Source of the DNA: Apium graveolens
Lineage: Eukaryota > Streptophyta > Magnoliopsida > Apiales > Apiaceae
Direction of reading: 5' to 3'
NCBI RefSeq assembly: GCF_009905375.1
Contig: NC_133653.1
Span: forward strand, 81,356,911 to 81,420,910
DNA: 64,000 bases
A model generated the notes under the pieces. The model ran no database searches and was not told the DNA's origin. It saw nothing but the letters and a program-made list of their open reading frames with translations. Positions 23,561-36,100 of the stretch are shown in pieces. A program made the translations under genes and the position numbers. Numbering within the stretch: the stretch's first letter is position 1; the number at the start of each line of letters is the position of its first letter.

Positions 23561-24175
23561 TGTGTCGCCTCCTGGAGACTAGTCCATTTCGCTACTTGGC
23601 GCCTCATCTGTGTCGCCTTCTGGCGACTGGTCCCAGTCACCGCCTGGCGCCTGTTCAATATCTCCACCTGGCGACTAATTCGTGTCACCGCCAGGTGAAT
23701 CTTGACCACAAAATTCATTCAAGCCTAAGGGTCTTACAAACCATCCCACACCTCCTGAATTTGACGACCTCATCAAATTAGCAACAACTCTGAGAAGTTT
23801 GTCTCCCCTAGTAGTGAAACCAACACCTTGGAACACAGGCTGCAAATCCGTCAGCAGTTCCCACCTCTGCTCAACCCAATCAGCTCACTAGTTGATTTGA
23901 TCAACCTCCAAGGTTTCACCCCTTCAATCACCAAAATTCAGATGACCATATGCAGTCGCACAGTCTTCTACACAGCTAATACAATCCTGAATTAAGTTCC
24001 AGCAGCGCCTCCAACCCTTGGATACATTGACTTAGGCCCGACAAAAAAATCAGCAAGTTTGCTGCGTTGTAGAGATGTGTTGTCGCCGTCTGACGACTGG
24101 TCCCTTTTACCGTCTGGCGCCTGTTCAGTGTCGCCGCCTAGAGACTAATTCGTGTCGCTGTCAGGTGAATCTGGA
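23561..24175 (-). repeat. 24-bp minisatellite with coding-like phase, inside a tandem duplication
   Basis: At 23561-23705 the minus strand has six imperfect 24 bp units that translate as an eight-residue repeat of the type SPGGDTDQ (variants APGGDWDQ, SPEGDTDE, SPGGDIEQ). Two units have TAG in the last codon. A second cluster of about four units lies at 24075-24175. The clusters are part of a larger tandem duplication with an offset of about 460-470 bp (about 23600-24030 and 24070-24490). Confidence 0.7.
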
Positions 24176-24489
24176 CCACAAAATTCATTCATACAAACCA
24201 TCCCACACTTCCTGAGTTTGATGTCCTCATTAAATCAGCAACAACTCTGAGAAGTCTGTTTCCCCTAGTAGCGAAACCAACACCTTTGAACCAAGACTGC
24301 AAATCTGTTAGCGGTTCCCACCACTACCCACCCAATCATCTATGATCAGTTGATTAGATTAACCTCCAAGGTTTCTCCCCTTTAGTCACCAAAATTCAGA
24401 TGACCATGTGTAGTCGCACAGTCGCCTACATATCTAATACTATCCTGAATTAAGTTCCAGGAGCGCCTCCAACCATTGGAGATGCGTCG

Positions 24490-24997
24490 CCAAGCCCTGA
24501 TCCAATTCCATAAACCATGTCTCCGACCAATACTTGAACATACCCCAACTTCCGCATCTTCTTATTACCCTTGTCAAACCGATAGGAACACATCCCTCAT
24601 AAAATATGAATATGCTTCAACCATGATCATATTCCCCCAAGTCACTTTAATCCATATAAGCGACCATTGGCTAAACATAGCCCAACCATGCTAACTATTT
24701 AGAAGCTAACATAACCCATAACTAGTTTCGCGAGAGATTACATACCTTAATCTCCAACAACCTGGAAAAAATCAGATCCATACCAATCTGTCCAACCCCA
24801 AAAAATTTCACCAAGTCACAATAAACCAATTAGTGATGCCCATTGGCTGTCACTAAGGCCACCTGCGCCAACTATACCAAAGTCGACTAACCAAAACCCG
24901 AGATCAGTGCATACAATATATGTGTTTTCGGGGATTTCTGTTAATTTAGAAAATATTTCGGTTTCTCAAAAATCAACGAACCAGGCCCCTACCGGGA
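24490..24997. other. Unassigned repeat-like DNA
   Basis: Stretch between the tandem duplication and the lone gypsy LTR. No coding, RNA or terminal-repeat signal was seen. It may be part of the Gypsy-B1 LTR. Confidence 0.4.
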
Positions 24998-27900
24998 TGT
25001 CAAAACCCCCAAAAATTATATTTTCATTTTTAAAAAATCGTAGGACTTTCAAATATTCAATTAAAAATTATATATTTATTTGATTAAAATTATTCCTGTT
25101 AATTAATAATTTTGTGCTAATAATTTTTATTAAATGATATTATTAGGCCCCAAATAATTTTAGGGGTATTTTTGTGTAAGTATAAATAGATTTTTATTTA
25201 TTAATAATTATTAAAAAAATCAGATTTTATTATTTTTTTTTATTTTCAGAAAATCAGATTATTCTTTCAATTTGGGGATTTAGGGTTCGTCAAGTTCTTG
25301 ACAATCAAACTCGAATTTGGCAGTGATGGGAGTGTCATAATTTAAAGCATCAGTAACCAAAGTGAAGGCCTTTATTTGTTCTATCCCTATTCATCATCAA
25401 AATCATCAAACAAATGATAATTTTTCAATTCAAAATTTTAAGGTTTATACCAGAATTTGGGGATTTTTGGTTGAGTGATATTTGGCTTGTTTTGTTAATT
25501 AGTCTAGCTTTACAATGATTGTTACAGTTGATTAACATGTAAATTTCAGTTGTTTGATTACAAGAATGTGTTAGTCAAGTTTTTTGGATTTACTCATTTT
25601 TATTTTCAATTTTCTGTATTTAAGATGTTTTGTTTGTTATTTATAATGATATCAGTAGATTGTAAATCTTTCTGGCTTTATTTTGGTAGTTAAATAGTGG
25701 TGTTTGTTCGAGAAATGGTCGATTTCTAACTTTCATCGCAAAAGCTCGGATTATCGCCGGCTTTAATGGTCGGTTGGCCGGAATCAACAATCGTCGGATT
25801 AATTTTGAGTGTTGTTGCTGCGTTTAAAATTTTGTGACGTTTTTGGATGATTCGAATTAAAGACAGAACTGTTGGATGTGTTTTAGAGGCCGAGGTAGGT
25901 TGTCGGAAGTCCACCGGCGACAGGAAGGGTCACTGGAATCTCGGAACACCCGGATACCGGTGGACATTCAAACCCGACCCGGTTTGGATCTTCCCGACCC
26001 GGTTCTGTTTGTATGATCCGGTTTTAATCCAAAAATTCCCAATTCCCAATTTTAAAATCTGTTTCTGCATTTCTTTTTTTAAAATTAATTGAAAATTTAA
26101 TTCTTTTAGGTTTGAAATCATTTTAATTCAAAAATAATTTAGTTAATTATTTTTAATAATTAACTGAATTATATTAAATTCTAAAAATTATTTTCTTTTA
26201 TTATTTTTAAAAATTCAAATTTGACTTAATTATTTATAATTTATTTTAATTAATTATTTATGATTTAATTGATTAATTCATTTAATCATTTAATTTTATT
26301 TATAAATAGTTAAATAAAATATAATTATTTATAATTAAGCCATATAATTCCTAAATATTATTTTGATTTTTTAAAAATAAATTAGGTATTTAAAAATCAA
26401 TAAATATTATTATTAATTGATTTATTCTTAATTTATTCATAATAAATAGACCGTTCGTCCGATTAATACGAAACGAACGCGTCTAGACTGAGAAAAATAT
26501 TTCGCTTTCAATAAAAATAGACCTAAATATTTTTATATCGAAAGGTTGCTTCTTTTACAAGTCATCGTAAGTCATTTATTGATCGATAAATCATATTTTT
26601 GCCCTGATTTCAATTCTAAAAGGGTCGAGTCAAATGTTTTGACAAACCGAGTCAAGTGTTATATGAATTATGTGATACGTGGATTATGTCTGTACATGAT
26701 ATATGAATTACGTGCGTATGTGAGTCAGAATTCTTTTGGTTGACTGTTTTCCTTTTGTGTGGGTTATCGTGTGGGTAGATGATAGGGTTTTGAAGCGTAA
26801 TTTGTTGAGTAAGTATTATAGATATGGATTGTTCGAGTTGATCAGGACAAGACATTTGAAAAAATGAAATGGGATGGTGTTGGATATCTGGCTTCTAGCA
26901 ATAGCATGAGAAGCACATCAGTAGATTGTTGAAATAGAAAGACAGCGAGTTCATGAGATGTCAGACTGAGATAATTGTGATGTTGCGAGTATGCCTAACT
27001 GCTAAAAATCAAAGGTAAGTTTCTACGCTATTCTAATTCTAGAATAGTTTAATATTTAACATATCAAACTGCTTATGATTATGAAAGTATTCTTCTCTAT
27101 TACCACTTCAGAATAGATAATTGTTTTACATATCGCTGAATTAAATGCTTATTATGCAAGTACTTTTCTGCTATTCTAATTTCAGAATAGTTTACTATTT
27201 TATGTATCTAAGTACTGGAAGTTGATAATAATAAACATATTGTAGTAAATACTAGGAATATGGCCTATTTTTAAAATTAAGCATACCCGTATTTTATCCG
27301 GGGTTGCTCTATGGGATTAGAAAGTTTAGTGTAAGAGGCCTTGAGATAGGAGTCCAACTTTTGAGGAGGATATGTTAATAATTCCATCTTCCCATAGGAT
27401 AACATATTTGCCTATTTTGGTACCTATGTTTGGAAATCCCAGTTATATATATGGGTATAGAAATGTACCGATAAGCTATAATCGGGTGCTATTGCTTTTG
27501 AACCTGATCAGGGGCAATAATGTTTATTTGAGTGTATCCAATCCATATTGCCTGTGTGGCTAATATATATTTGTTTAGTGCAGTTAGTTCATTTTCATGG
27601 CATACCGCATTATTCAGTTGAGATACATAATGATTTATCCAGTACTTCTGTTTTGAATAAAAACGTGAGATGCAGTTTTGATTCAGTTTTTGAGTGATGT
27701 TGATACTTAATTTTTTATTAATATCAAAAATGGTATTGATATGTATAATTGATGTTAACGTCAATACTTCAGTACTGGTATGTTGTGAGCATCTTAGTTA
27801 GTATCGATATCTAATTTGATGTGATATCAAAATAAGTATTGTTATCATGTTGAGGTTTTTGATTAAAATGGATATAAGTTTATAATTCAGTCCAGAGTGA

Positions 27901-28625
27901 CTGTTTCATATTATTGTTTACGATATTTCTGTAAACACTGGTTTACGAGTTTTATTCACATCGAGATTTAAAGTATTGCTGAAGCATTTCGCTCATAAAC
28001 ATCAAAAGGTTTTGAATACAGACGAAGAACCAATTCTATGATTCCTACACTAAATTTTTCTAATTCAGCAATTATGATTTTAAATGTTATGCTCTATTGC
28101 AGATGTCAGTTTTATATCAAAAAGACCATATATATGTTATAATGAACTTGCTGAGTATTTCTTTCGCTCATACTTGTATATTTTTTTAATTTAACCATCC
28201 AGTGAGGATTAGCTTACATTGTTTAGCCGCGTAATTCGAGAAAGCAAAGAAGAAGCTTTTGGAAGATGGTTGGTCCAGGGTTTGCGGAACTAGAGTAAGT
28301 TCTATTGTGGAAAGTTGTTTGTATATATTATGGTTGTGTGATTGTATAATTGGGCCTAGTATACTTCATTTCAAAGTTATACTAGCGGGATAGTCTTGAG
28401 ATTTAAAATATTGAAAAGAGTTTGTAAAGAAACTTATAAAAATTTATTTATGGAAATTGGATATCTTGTTTCTAAAACTGTAACCTAAAAGATCTTGGAT
28501 TAGTTTGGGGTCGTAGATGCTATATTTCAACTGCTGTCATTTGTTTGTTGATTAAACAAGTTATCTTGGATTAAGGTTTCATCGTGACGACCAAATCCTC
28601 TGACCCCGGATTTGGGGGCGTGGCA
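24998..28625 (+). repeat. Lone gypsy LTR (LTR-C, about 3.6 kb)
   Basis: It starts TGTCAAAACCCCC. It ends CCTCTGACCCCGGATTTGGG then GGCGTGGCA, the same end architecture as Gypsy-A (CTGACCCCGGGG..GGCCGTCACA), including a preceding 'aagatcttgg..ggtcgtag' block. There is no PBS after it and no polypurine tract before it, so it looks like a solo LTR left by recombination. The flanking five bases do not match (CGGGA against CCTAA), so one end may be rearranged. Confidence 0.65.
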
Positions 28626-28686
28626 CCTAATCCGTGTCACCGCCTAGCAACTGGTCCATGTTGCCGCCTGACGCCTGATCAATGTC
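28626..28686 (-). repeat. Third cluster of the 24-bp SPGGDTD-type minisatellite
   Basis: About 2.5 units (minus strand: DIDQASGGNMDQ, LLGGDTD) sit between LTR-C and a CACTA transposon. This suggests that both were inserted into, or next to, the same repeat seen at 23.6-24.2 kb. Confidence 0.6.
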
Positions 28687-31631
28687 CACTACAAGAAAAA
28701 AAAATATAAATTCGACCCAAAAAATCGGTCAAATTTAGCTTAATTCGACCTCGTGTGGTTGAATTTAAGTAAATCAACCGATTTTGAATCTATTGTAATA
28801 AAGGGATTCGAATTAAGGAGTTCAGTTGTATTTAACTAAATTCGACTAGCTAATTACGACCGGATACTTACGAACGCTTAAATTTAACCGAAGAAATTCG
28901 ACCGAGGGAATCGAATTTATTTTTTCACCTAAATTTGAAAATCCCGCCCAAATAATTTATTTTTTTGAAACAATTTAAAAATCCCGCCCAAAAAATTATA
29001 TTTTTGAAAAATTCTAAAAATACCTCCAAAATGTTAAATTCGACCGTATGCAGTCGAAAATTAATTTCAACTATTCTTGGTTGCAACATAAATTCAACCG
29101 AATTCGATCAATTTGAACAAACCATTTTTTACAAAAACAGCGAAAATTGTTGTTCCACATAAAAAAGCCAAAGGTCCAAAATTTTATAAGAATCAAATGG
29201 TGGTTTTTAATCATTTCAACAATTACTTCGTTTACAAAACAAGTCTGGAGATGTACTGATAACATTATAAGAAAGCTAACAATCCACCAAAATTCTTGTT
29301 TTCGGCTTAACAAACAATTACATCTCCATTCAAAACATTAAAAATTATAAAATGAGTCAAAATCTACGTATTATTAACTTATTTACTGGATTTTATATTA
29401 TTGAAAACATACTTATATTTACAAAGATCTAACTTTAAAACCCTAACATAAACGGGTTTCATCCTTACATAAAATGGTTCATGATTCTTTAACAATCTAA
29501 AAAGTAATAAAAGAAATCGGCAAGAAGCAATGGACAATGAGCAGCATCAATGAGTAGAGCATTCCTCTGACTTTTTATAATAATGAATTGAGAAAGTTTT
29601 GAGTGACCTGACTTTTTATACTTTTACGGACATTGAAGAACATAATCACGGTTGGTTAAATGCAAGGGTTTTAGAGTTTCAAGTAAGTTTAAAACCCTTT
29701 TTTTGCATTTGTTTCTTGATTTTATGATGCATTTATCCTTAACCTTTGTTACAATTTTTAGAAATATTATAAACATCTTAAGTGGCAAAGCCGTGCAAAA
29801 GCCCAAAAAAATGTTGAAGATCACATCAAGGTGACAATCAAAAGGACGTTGAATGAGCTTAAAAAGAGTTGACAGAAAAGCAAAAAAAGAGGGTGTTTCA
29901 AAGGAATCTTTAAAGCCGCCTTATTGGTCCGTTGCTTTTTGGAAAGATCTTTTAAAGTATTGGGATACAAATGAAGGGCACTTACATAGGTCGTCGGTTG
30001 GATCCGCTAACCGGCAACAAGTGGAAAGATTGCATAGTGCCGGTGCTCGGTCATTTAACAAAGTGCGAGTGGTAATGACATTTTTTTCAAACACGCACAT
30101 ACGCGCGCACACACACACACATACACATTTATTTTGTTTAATAATGTCAACTAAGCTCGTGCTAATATAAGTTCTTTAATATGTTGAAAGGTAATGACGA
30201 AAAAAACAAGAAGAAACCGACGAGACTTGAGGTTTGGGATTATTGTCATATGAGAGTTGGATTAGATCCGGAAAATCCCGTCTTCACTACTCCAACTTCC
30301 ATGCGTATTGCGGTAATGAAATTTTTTTAAGTCTATATGTGAATTCTCATTTTTATTAAATAGAATTAAGTGTGCATTCTCATTTATAGATTTAATTATT
30401 TCAATAAAACTTGAAACTTGTGTAGGAACGATATGCCGCTATTCTTGAGCGTATGTGCGTGGAGGTGACATAAACGGGTGATAGAGATGAGCCATGGGAT
30501 TGGTGGATGGAAGCATTGGGGGTCCCCGAAGGTAAAAAGCCAAAGAAAAATAATGTTGTTGGATTCCCCAATGCTTGAGCCACCGATCTTTTGCCTACAT
30601 TAGCTACGCGCTACCGAGATTTCACCCGAAATGAAGCCGGCTCATCATCATCCGCTCCTAGACAACGTGAAGCCATCCCCGACAATGTCTATCTTGCCAT
30701 CGTGAGGAACGGGCTTACAGAGATTCGTGCTAATCCAAGTCGGTTTGCTCGTCAACTATCCGATGAGGAGATAGCCACATTTGCTCGTACCGCCCTTTGA
30801 TGCCTCAGATCCAGCCTCCGATCCAAGTCAAAGATTGCAATGGAATAACCTAATCGGTGGTGAGATTGTACACTTTGTTGGAAGTTTGGTTGAAGACATC
30901 GTCCAGAAAACCGAAACTTGTATTGCTAGGGTATAAACTTAATTTGCGTTGTTTAATTATTTGTTCTCATTTGCAAATAATTTATTTCTTTTTTATTATT
31001 AGTTTATAATTTTGCATATAGGAAAACAATCGACGTGCTTTGGAAGATGACAAGGATTATACATCCGAGGACGAGGTGACAGTTGATGAGGACGTTGATG
31101 ATGTCGGTGGGGATGGTGGGCAGGAAGATAAAGACGGTGAATTGTTCGAAGTTTCTTTGTCGGATTAGTTAAATTTATCGTTTATGGGATGATTGTAATT
31201 TAAAAGTTTATCGTTTATGGGATGATGCTATGTTTGCAGTGTGACACTTTTTTGTGTTGATTTTAAAGCTACTTTGCGGTTTGATGCTCCGGGCATCAGA
31301 GTTAGTATTTTTTTTGAATGGATATATTATGGTTATGACATTTTATATAGTAGAGTTTTATCGGATTTAGTATTTTGCTTGATTTGATGTATTGATTGTA
31401 TACTGGTATTCTGTTGATTTGGATGTGTAGAGAATTGGTGTTTTATTGATTTGAATTGGTTTAGTATGGGACTGCTGAAAACCTACATTTTTTTTTTAAA
31501 TTTAGATTCAAAACCGACCGACAGACGACATAACCGATCATTTTTTACCATTACAATTCCCAAAAAACCGACCGTTTATGCACATAACCGACCATCTTCT
31601 TCATAAAACCGACCACGTTCTTGATAGGGTG
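28687..31631 (+). mobile_element. CACTA-2: En/Spm-type DNA transposon, defective
   Basis: The left terminus is CACTACAAGAAAAAAAA, preceded by GTC. The proposed right terminus is a decayed end (TTCTTGATAGGGTG at 31618-31631) followed by GTC, a candidate 3 bp target duplication. Subterminal DNA is rich in CGACC-cored repeats: AATTCGACC at the left (28700-29050) and AACCGACC at the right (31510-31620). It carries one decayed accessory gene but no catalytic transposase, so it would depend on another element. The left end is firm; the right end is tentative. Confidence 0.65.
29853..31168 (+). pseudogene. CACTA-2 accessory protein (plant Transposase_24/TnpA-like), broken
   Basis: Four exon-like blocks follow GT-AG rules. 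Block 1 (29853 to about 30070) carries KPPYWSVAFWKDLLKYWDT and ANRQQVERLHSAGARSFNK. Block 2 (about 30192-30312) carries KNKKKPTRLEVWDYCHMRVG. Block 3 (30424 to about 30930) begins ERYAAILERMCVEVT and includes RFARQLSDEEIATFART. Block 4 (about 31021-31168) is acidic and ends with VSLSD and a stop. The RSFNK-NK-R arrangement followed by a 'GLDPENPVF' segment is that of the En/Spm accessory family, which binds subterminal repeats. Stops at about 30470 and 30578 and a frameshift near 30797 disable it. Family assignment is from memory of the motif layout. Confidence 0.65.
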
Positions 31632-31919
31632 GTCGGTTATATGTTGGTCCGTTATGTATAGTTAAGTTGGCTTCTGGTTTTAAACTGACCATTGTGCACA
31701 TAACAAATGGCAAGGTCAACTAATTAAAATATATACATTTAGCTTTACTAAAATTGGGAAATGACATAAAACTAATTAGATTAAAGAAAGTAATGCTACC
31801 TTCAATGAGATGTGGTTAATAGATATTTCATAATAGAATTAATCACGCAAAGATCACTTTCCAAAATACAGCTTTAGGCTGGTGTGTGGGATTATGATGT
31901 GTTTTAGTGGAGTAATGAG

Positions 31920-31921
<2 letters not shown>

Positions 31922-31955
<34 letters not shown>
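31922..31955. repeat. (TA)n microsatellite
   Basis: Uninterrupted alternating TA run of about 34 bases. Confidence 0.95.
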
Positions 31956-31959
<4 letters not shown>

Positions 31960-32574
31960 TTTAATCTCTCTCTATATAAAATTAGGCAGTGCAAAAATAT
32001 TTATTTATTATTATAATGATTTTTTCTATATTTGTAAACGAGGACAACTTCCTTAAAAAACTTCCTAAAATAAAGTAAATATATTAGGTGACGAACTACT
32101 AAATAGAAAAATATTTAAAATTAAATAAATTCAATAATGAAACACACATCACCAAAATTTCAACTAGCAAATTTGATGATAAGAAGTAGGGATAATATAA
32201 ATACTCAAGCTCTTCAAGGGTAAGAAAAAAATGTTATAAATAGTTCAGAGAAAATAATAATTTAGATTTTATTGAATTTAAAAGAATTAAAATATTAAAT
32301 GTAATAAAAATAAAAATAAACAAAGCACTTATACTTTGAGTATTAAAAAAAAATTATGTAGTTTGAAATATTTAACCATTAACATTAATGAAATAATAAC
32401 TTTGGGTTAAAGTGATGTAATAGGAACTAGGAATTATCTGTGCATTTGAAAGATTCAAATTCAGCCGTTGAAATACTGAAAAATGGATGTGCGGATTCAA
32501 TTTGGTCTCATTACTAATTCGTGGAGAAAGACAGAGGGTATATATATCAAACGGCAATCATACAGCTGCTAGTT

Positions 32575-32584
32575 CATGCATGCA
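32575..32584. promoter_or_regulatory. RY-type motif CATGCATGCA
   Basis: CATGCATG is the RY element bound by B3-domain factors in plant promoters. Before the Copia-4 insertion it would have lain about 385 bp upstream of the germin-like ATG. A role is inference. Confidence 0.3.
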
Positions 32585-32816
32585 CGCGTCTGTGAACTAC
32601 GTCAAATGAAATATATATGCAATTAAATTAAGTAAACAATGGTATTAGTTTTGTACAAATCCGTCCTCCCACCAAGGTTAGCTGACTAGATTATTGTCCA
32701 TGCCAGTGTGTGTTATCGTTAATTTGAATCTGAACTTTTTACAGTACTATTTGATCTGTCTAAATCATGTTAATTCCTACTCGGCGTTAGATACGCATGC
32801 AAGGGGAGTACGACTG

Positions 32817-33086
32817 TGTTAGGAATTTAATCTAAACATGTTGAGTTTATTTATTTGTGAATAATCCAAAGTGTCTTTTAGTGAACGTTGCAGCAGAAAT
32901 AGTCAGTAGTAGTTGCATTTTAGTAGGAAACCAGTTAGATGATCGTGGACGAAAAATAGGAGTCCGTAGGTGTTTAAATATAATAAGTCTGTGTAACCGC
33001 ATTTATCAAGTTTTTATCCCAGTTGTTTGCTTTATTCAGAAATCTCATTAGTTTTGTTTCCTTGAATATCATTTGTATATCTATCA
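32817..33086 (+). repeat. Copia-4 5' LTR
   Basis: 270 bp, TGTTAGG...CTATCA, followed by the PBS. It is flanked on the left by the target duplication GACTG. Confidence 0.96.
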
Positions 33087-33088
33087 TG

Positions 33089-33100
33089 TGGTATCAGAGC
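33089..33100 (+). other. Copia-4 primer-binding site
   Basis: TGGTATCAGAGC, perfect initiator tRNA-Met complement, 2 bases after the LTR. Confidence 0.93.
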
Positions 33101-33139
33101 TCTCGTTTCAGATCGTAAACATCTTTGTTGCTGAGAGAC

Positions 33140-36100
33140 ATGGCAGAGTCAAGTAAGGGTAAAGAAGGACAGCTAGGGTTGAGTTATCCGATGTTAACTA
33201 AAACTAACTACACTGCCTGAGCCATGAAAATGAGAGTCTTTATGCAGGCCCATGGCGTGTGGGATGCAAAAGAACCCAAAGACCCAAAAGGTATGGTTGA
33301 GGACAAGAAGGACAAATGAGCTTTAGCAATGATTTATCAAGGCATCTCAGAAGAACTATTACTAACCCTTGCCGAGCGAAAAACAGCCAAAGATGTTTGG
33401 GGAGCAATACAAACTGCGTCCTTGGGTGCTGAGAGAGTGAAAGCGGCGAAGGCTCAAACATTAAAAGCTGAGTTTGAGTCTTTGACCATGAAGGATTCAG
33501 AGCAATTGGATGATTTCTGTATGAAGTTGAATGGTTTGGTCACACGGATCAGGGCATTAGGAGAGACAATTGGAGAAGCGTATATTGTGAAAAAATTGTT
33601 AAGAGCTGTGCCATCTAAATTTCTGCAAATTACCTCAGCAATTGAGCAATTTGGAAATTTAGAGACAATGTCAATGGAAGAGATTATTGGATCTTTGAAA
33701 GCTCATGAGGAGCGATTGGCAGGACAGGGAGTTATTAAGGAAGGACAACAACTCTTATTAACTGAGGAGGATTGGGTAAAACGTGAGAATGGGAATGTCA
33801 AGCTGCTGCTCACACGCGAGGAGTGGTTGAGAAAATCGAGTCGAGGAGCGACTCAAGCTGGAAACGATTATCATGGAAGAGATAATCAAGGTGTTCGTGA
33901 CAGGGTGGATCGAAGCAAGATTAAATGCTTCAATTGTGGAGCTTATGGCCACTATGCTGCTGAATGCAGAAAACTGAAGAAAGAACGATTTCAACGAGGG
34001 GAGGCCAACCTGACACAAATACAAGACGATGAACTTGCACTTTTGATGGCTATGTGCGAAGAAATTGCAGATGGAATGATACTCTTGACAGAAGGTGGGA
34101 CTACAAGTACTCAACAAGAGGTAGAGGAAAATACTTGGTACCTTGACAATGGAGCCAGCAATCACATGACTGGCCGCCGTGAGAAATTTGAAAAGTTGGA
34201 CAGATCAATCATAGGACAAGTAAAGTTCGGTGATGGTTCGATGGTAAAGATAGAAGGCAAGGGATCTATCAGATTTGCGTGCAAAAATGGTGAGACTAGA
34301 ATGTTGCACGAAGTGTATTTCATTCCTACACTCCGGAGCAATATTATAAGTCTAGGCCAGTTGTCAGAAGAGGGCAACAGAGTTGTTCTTAATGGAGAAA
34401 ACCTTTGGGTGTATGATAGTTATGGACGTCTATTGATGCAAGTAAAGCGCTCAGCAAATCGATTGTATAAAGTTCATATAGAAGGGAGCAGTGAAATATG
34501 TTTAATGACAAGGGTGGAGGTTGAAGCTCGGTTGTGGCACCTCAGGCTTGGGCATGTGAATTACAAGGCGATGCAATTGATGTCACGAAATAAAATGGCA
34601 CATGGTCTACCATCAATTAGTTTGCCACGAGAAATTTGAAGCGGGTGCCTCATGTCAAAACAATCTCGTAAGTCATTTTCTACTTATTCAGACTTCACTG
34701 TTAAATATGCTCTAGAATTAATTCATGGAGATCTTTGTGGACCTATTTCCCCTCCAACACCTGCCAGGAATCGTTACTTTTTGCTTCTCGTTGATGATTT
34801 TAATCGAAAAATGTGGGTCTATATGTTAAAAATCAAAGATGAAGCTCTGAGTTGTTTTAAGAAATTTAAACTATTGGTTGAAAATGGAGTCAAACAGGGA
34901 ATTCAAACTTTTAGAACTGACCGAGGAGGAGAGTTTTGTTCCAAAGAGTTTGAATCTTTTTCTGAAGAGACAGGCATATTGAGGAACTATACGGCACCCT
35001 ACACACCACAATAAAATGGTGTGGTAGAGCATCGTAATCGCACGGTAGTGGCAATGGCTAGAAGCTTGTTAAAAGAAAGATCAGTGCCCTCGAAATACTG
35101 GGGAGAAGCAGTCAGACACGCGGTTTTAATTCTGAACAAGCTGCCCACACGAGCCCTTCAAATGTTACTCCACATGAGGTATTGTATGGTACAAAACCGA
35201 GTGTTGATTGCTTAAAGGTTTTTGGGTGTGTGTCTTACATGAAGGTACCAGCTGCTCATACACAAAAATTAGATGATCGAAGTAAAATGGTCATTCATTT
35301 TGGTCGTGAACCAGGAACAAAAGCTTACAGGCTATACGATCCAATTACAGGTCGTGTGCATGTAAACAGGGACGTTGTGTTTGATGAGGGAAAAGGTTAG
35401 AGTTGGGAAGAACTTAAAAATTCAGGTGCTCAGATGTTAGGTCATTTCATGTTGGAAGAACAAGAATCAGATACACCAGATATTACCACTGAAGAAAGTA
35501 CAGCAACTCAGTCATCACCTTCAACACCTGTGTCTTCCATACAGTCTGTTCAGAGTGAGAGAAGTGACAGTCCCGGCAACTCAAGTGCCAGCAGCAAACC
35601 ACATCGTTTTTGCTTACTCTCAGACATTTATGACACCACAGAAGTTGTAGAAATTGAGGATGAGTTACTTTTATCAGGTATTGATGAACCTGTCACATTC
35701 GAACAAGCAGTTCAGGATGAAGCTCGGAAAGAAGCTATGCAAGTTGAATTCGACACAATAGAGAAAAAACACACATGGGAACTCACAGACCTACCTGAGG
35801 GGAAAAAGGCGATCGATCTTAAGTGGGTTTTTAAATTAAAGAAGGATAGCAATGGTGATGTGATAAAGCATAAAGCTCGCCTTGTAGCAAAAGGATATGT
35901 GCAGCGTTTTGGGATTGATTATGAAGAGGTTTTTTCCCCCGTAACTAGATTAGAGACAGTTCGGTTGCTATTAGCTCTTGCAGCCAAAAACGAGTGGGAA
36001 GTGCACCATCTCGACGTCAAATCTGCTTTCCTGAATGGTATTCTCCAAGAAGAAGTATATGTGCGTCAACCAAAAGGATTTGTGAAGAAAGGGCAGGAGC

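Larger units (their letters stand above)
20287..24997 (-). mobile_element. Gypsy-B1: leader and 5' LTR side of a gypsy element, minus strand
   Basis: Bases 20287 to about 23590 match 60675-64000 closely and in the same orientation. Read on the minus strand, the block is an LTR ending GGGCGTCACA at 21764, a degenerate PBS, and a 1.5 kb leader running to the Copia-1 insertion at 20287. The rest of the element must lie beyond Copia-1's other end, outside the window. The right limit of the LTR is not resolved. The 23560-24997 part is a duplicated, minisatellite-bearing stretch that may belong to the LTR. No protein-coding sequence is seen. Confidence 0.65.
31635..32816. other. AT-rich intergenic DNA, former upstream region of the germin-like gene
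   Basis: No coding sequence or repeat terminus is seen apart from a TA microsatellite at 31922-31955. Because Copia-4 has a perfect target duplication, this DNA was originally contiguous with 37639 and so formed the distal promoter of the germin-like gene. Confidence 0.6.

Noticed and set aside
23725..23740. TGTAAGACCC on the minus strand as the start of the Gypsy-B1 LTR
   Set aside because: The tandem duplicate at about 24190 continues across this place without a break, so it is not a clean LTR edge.
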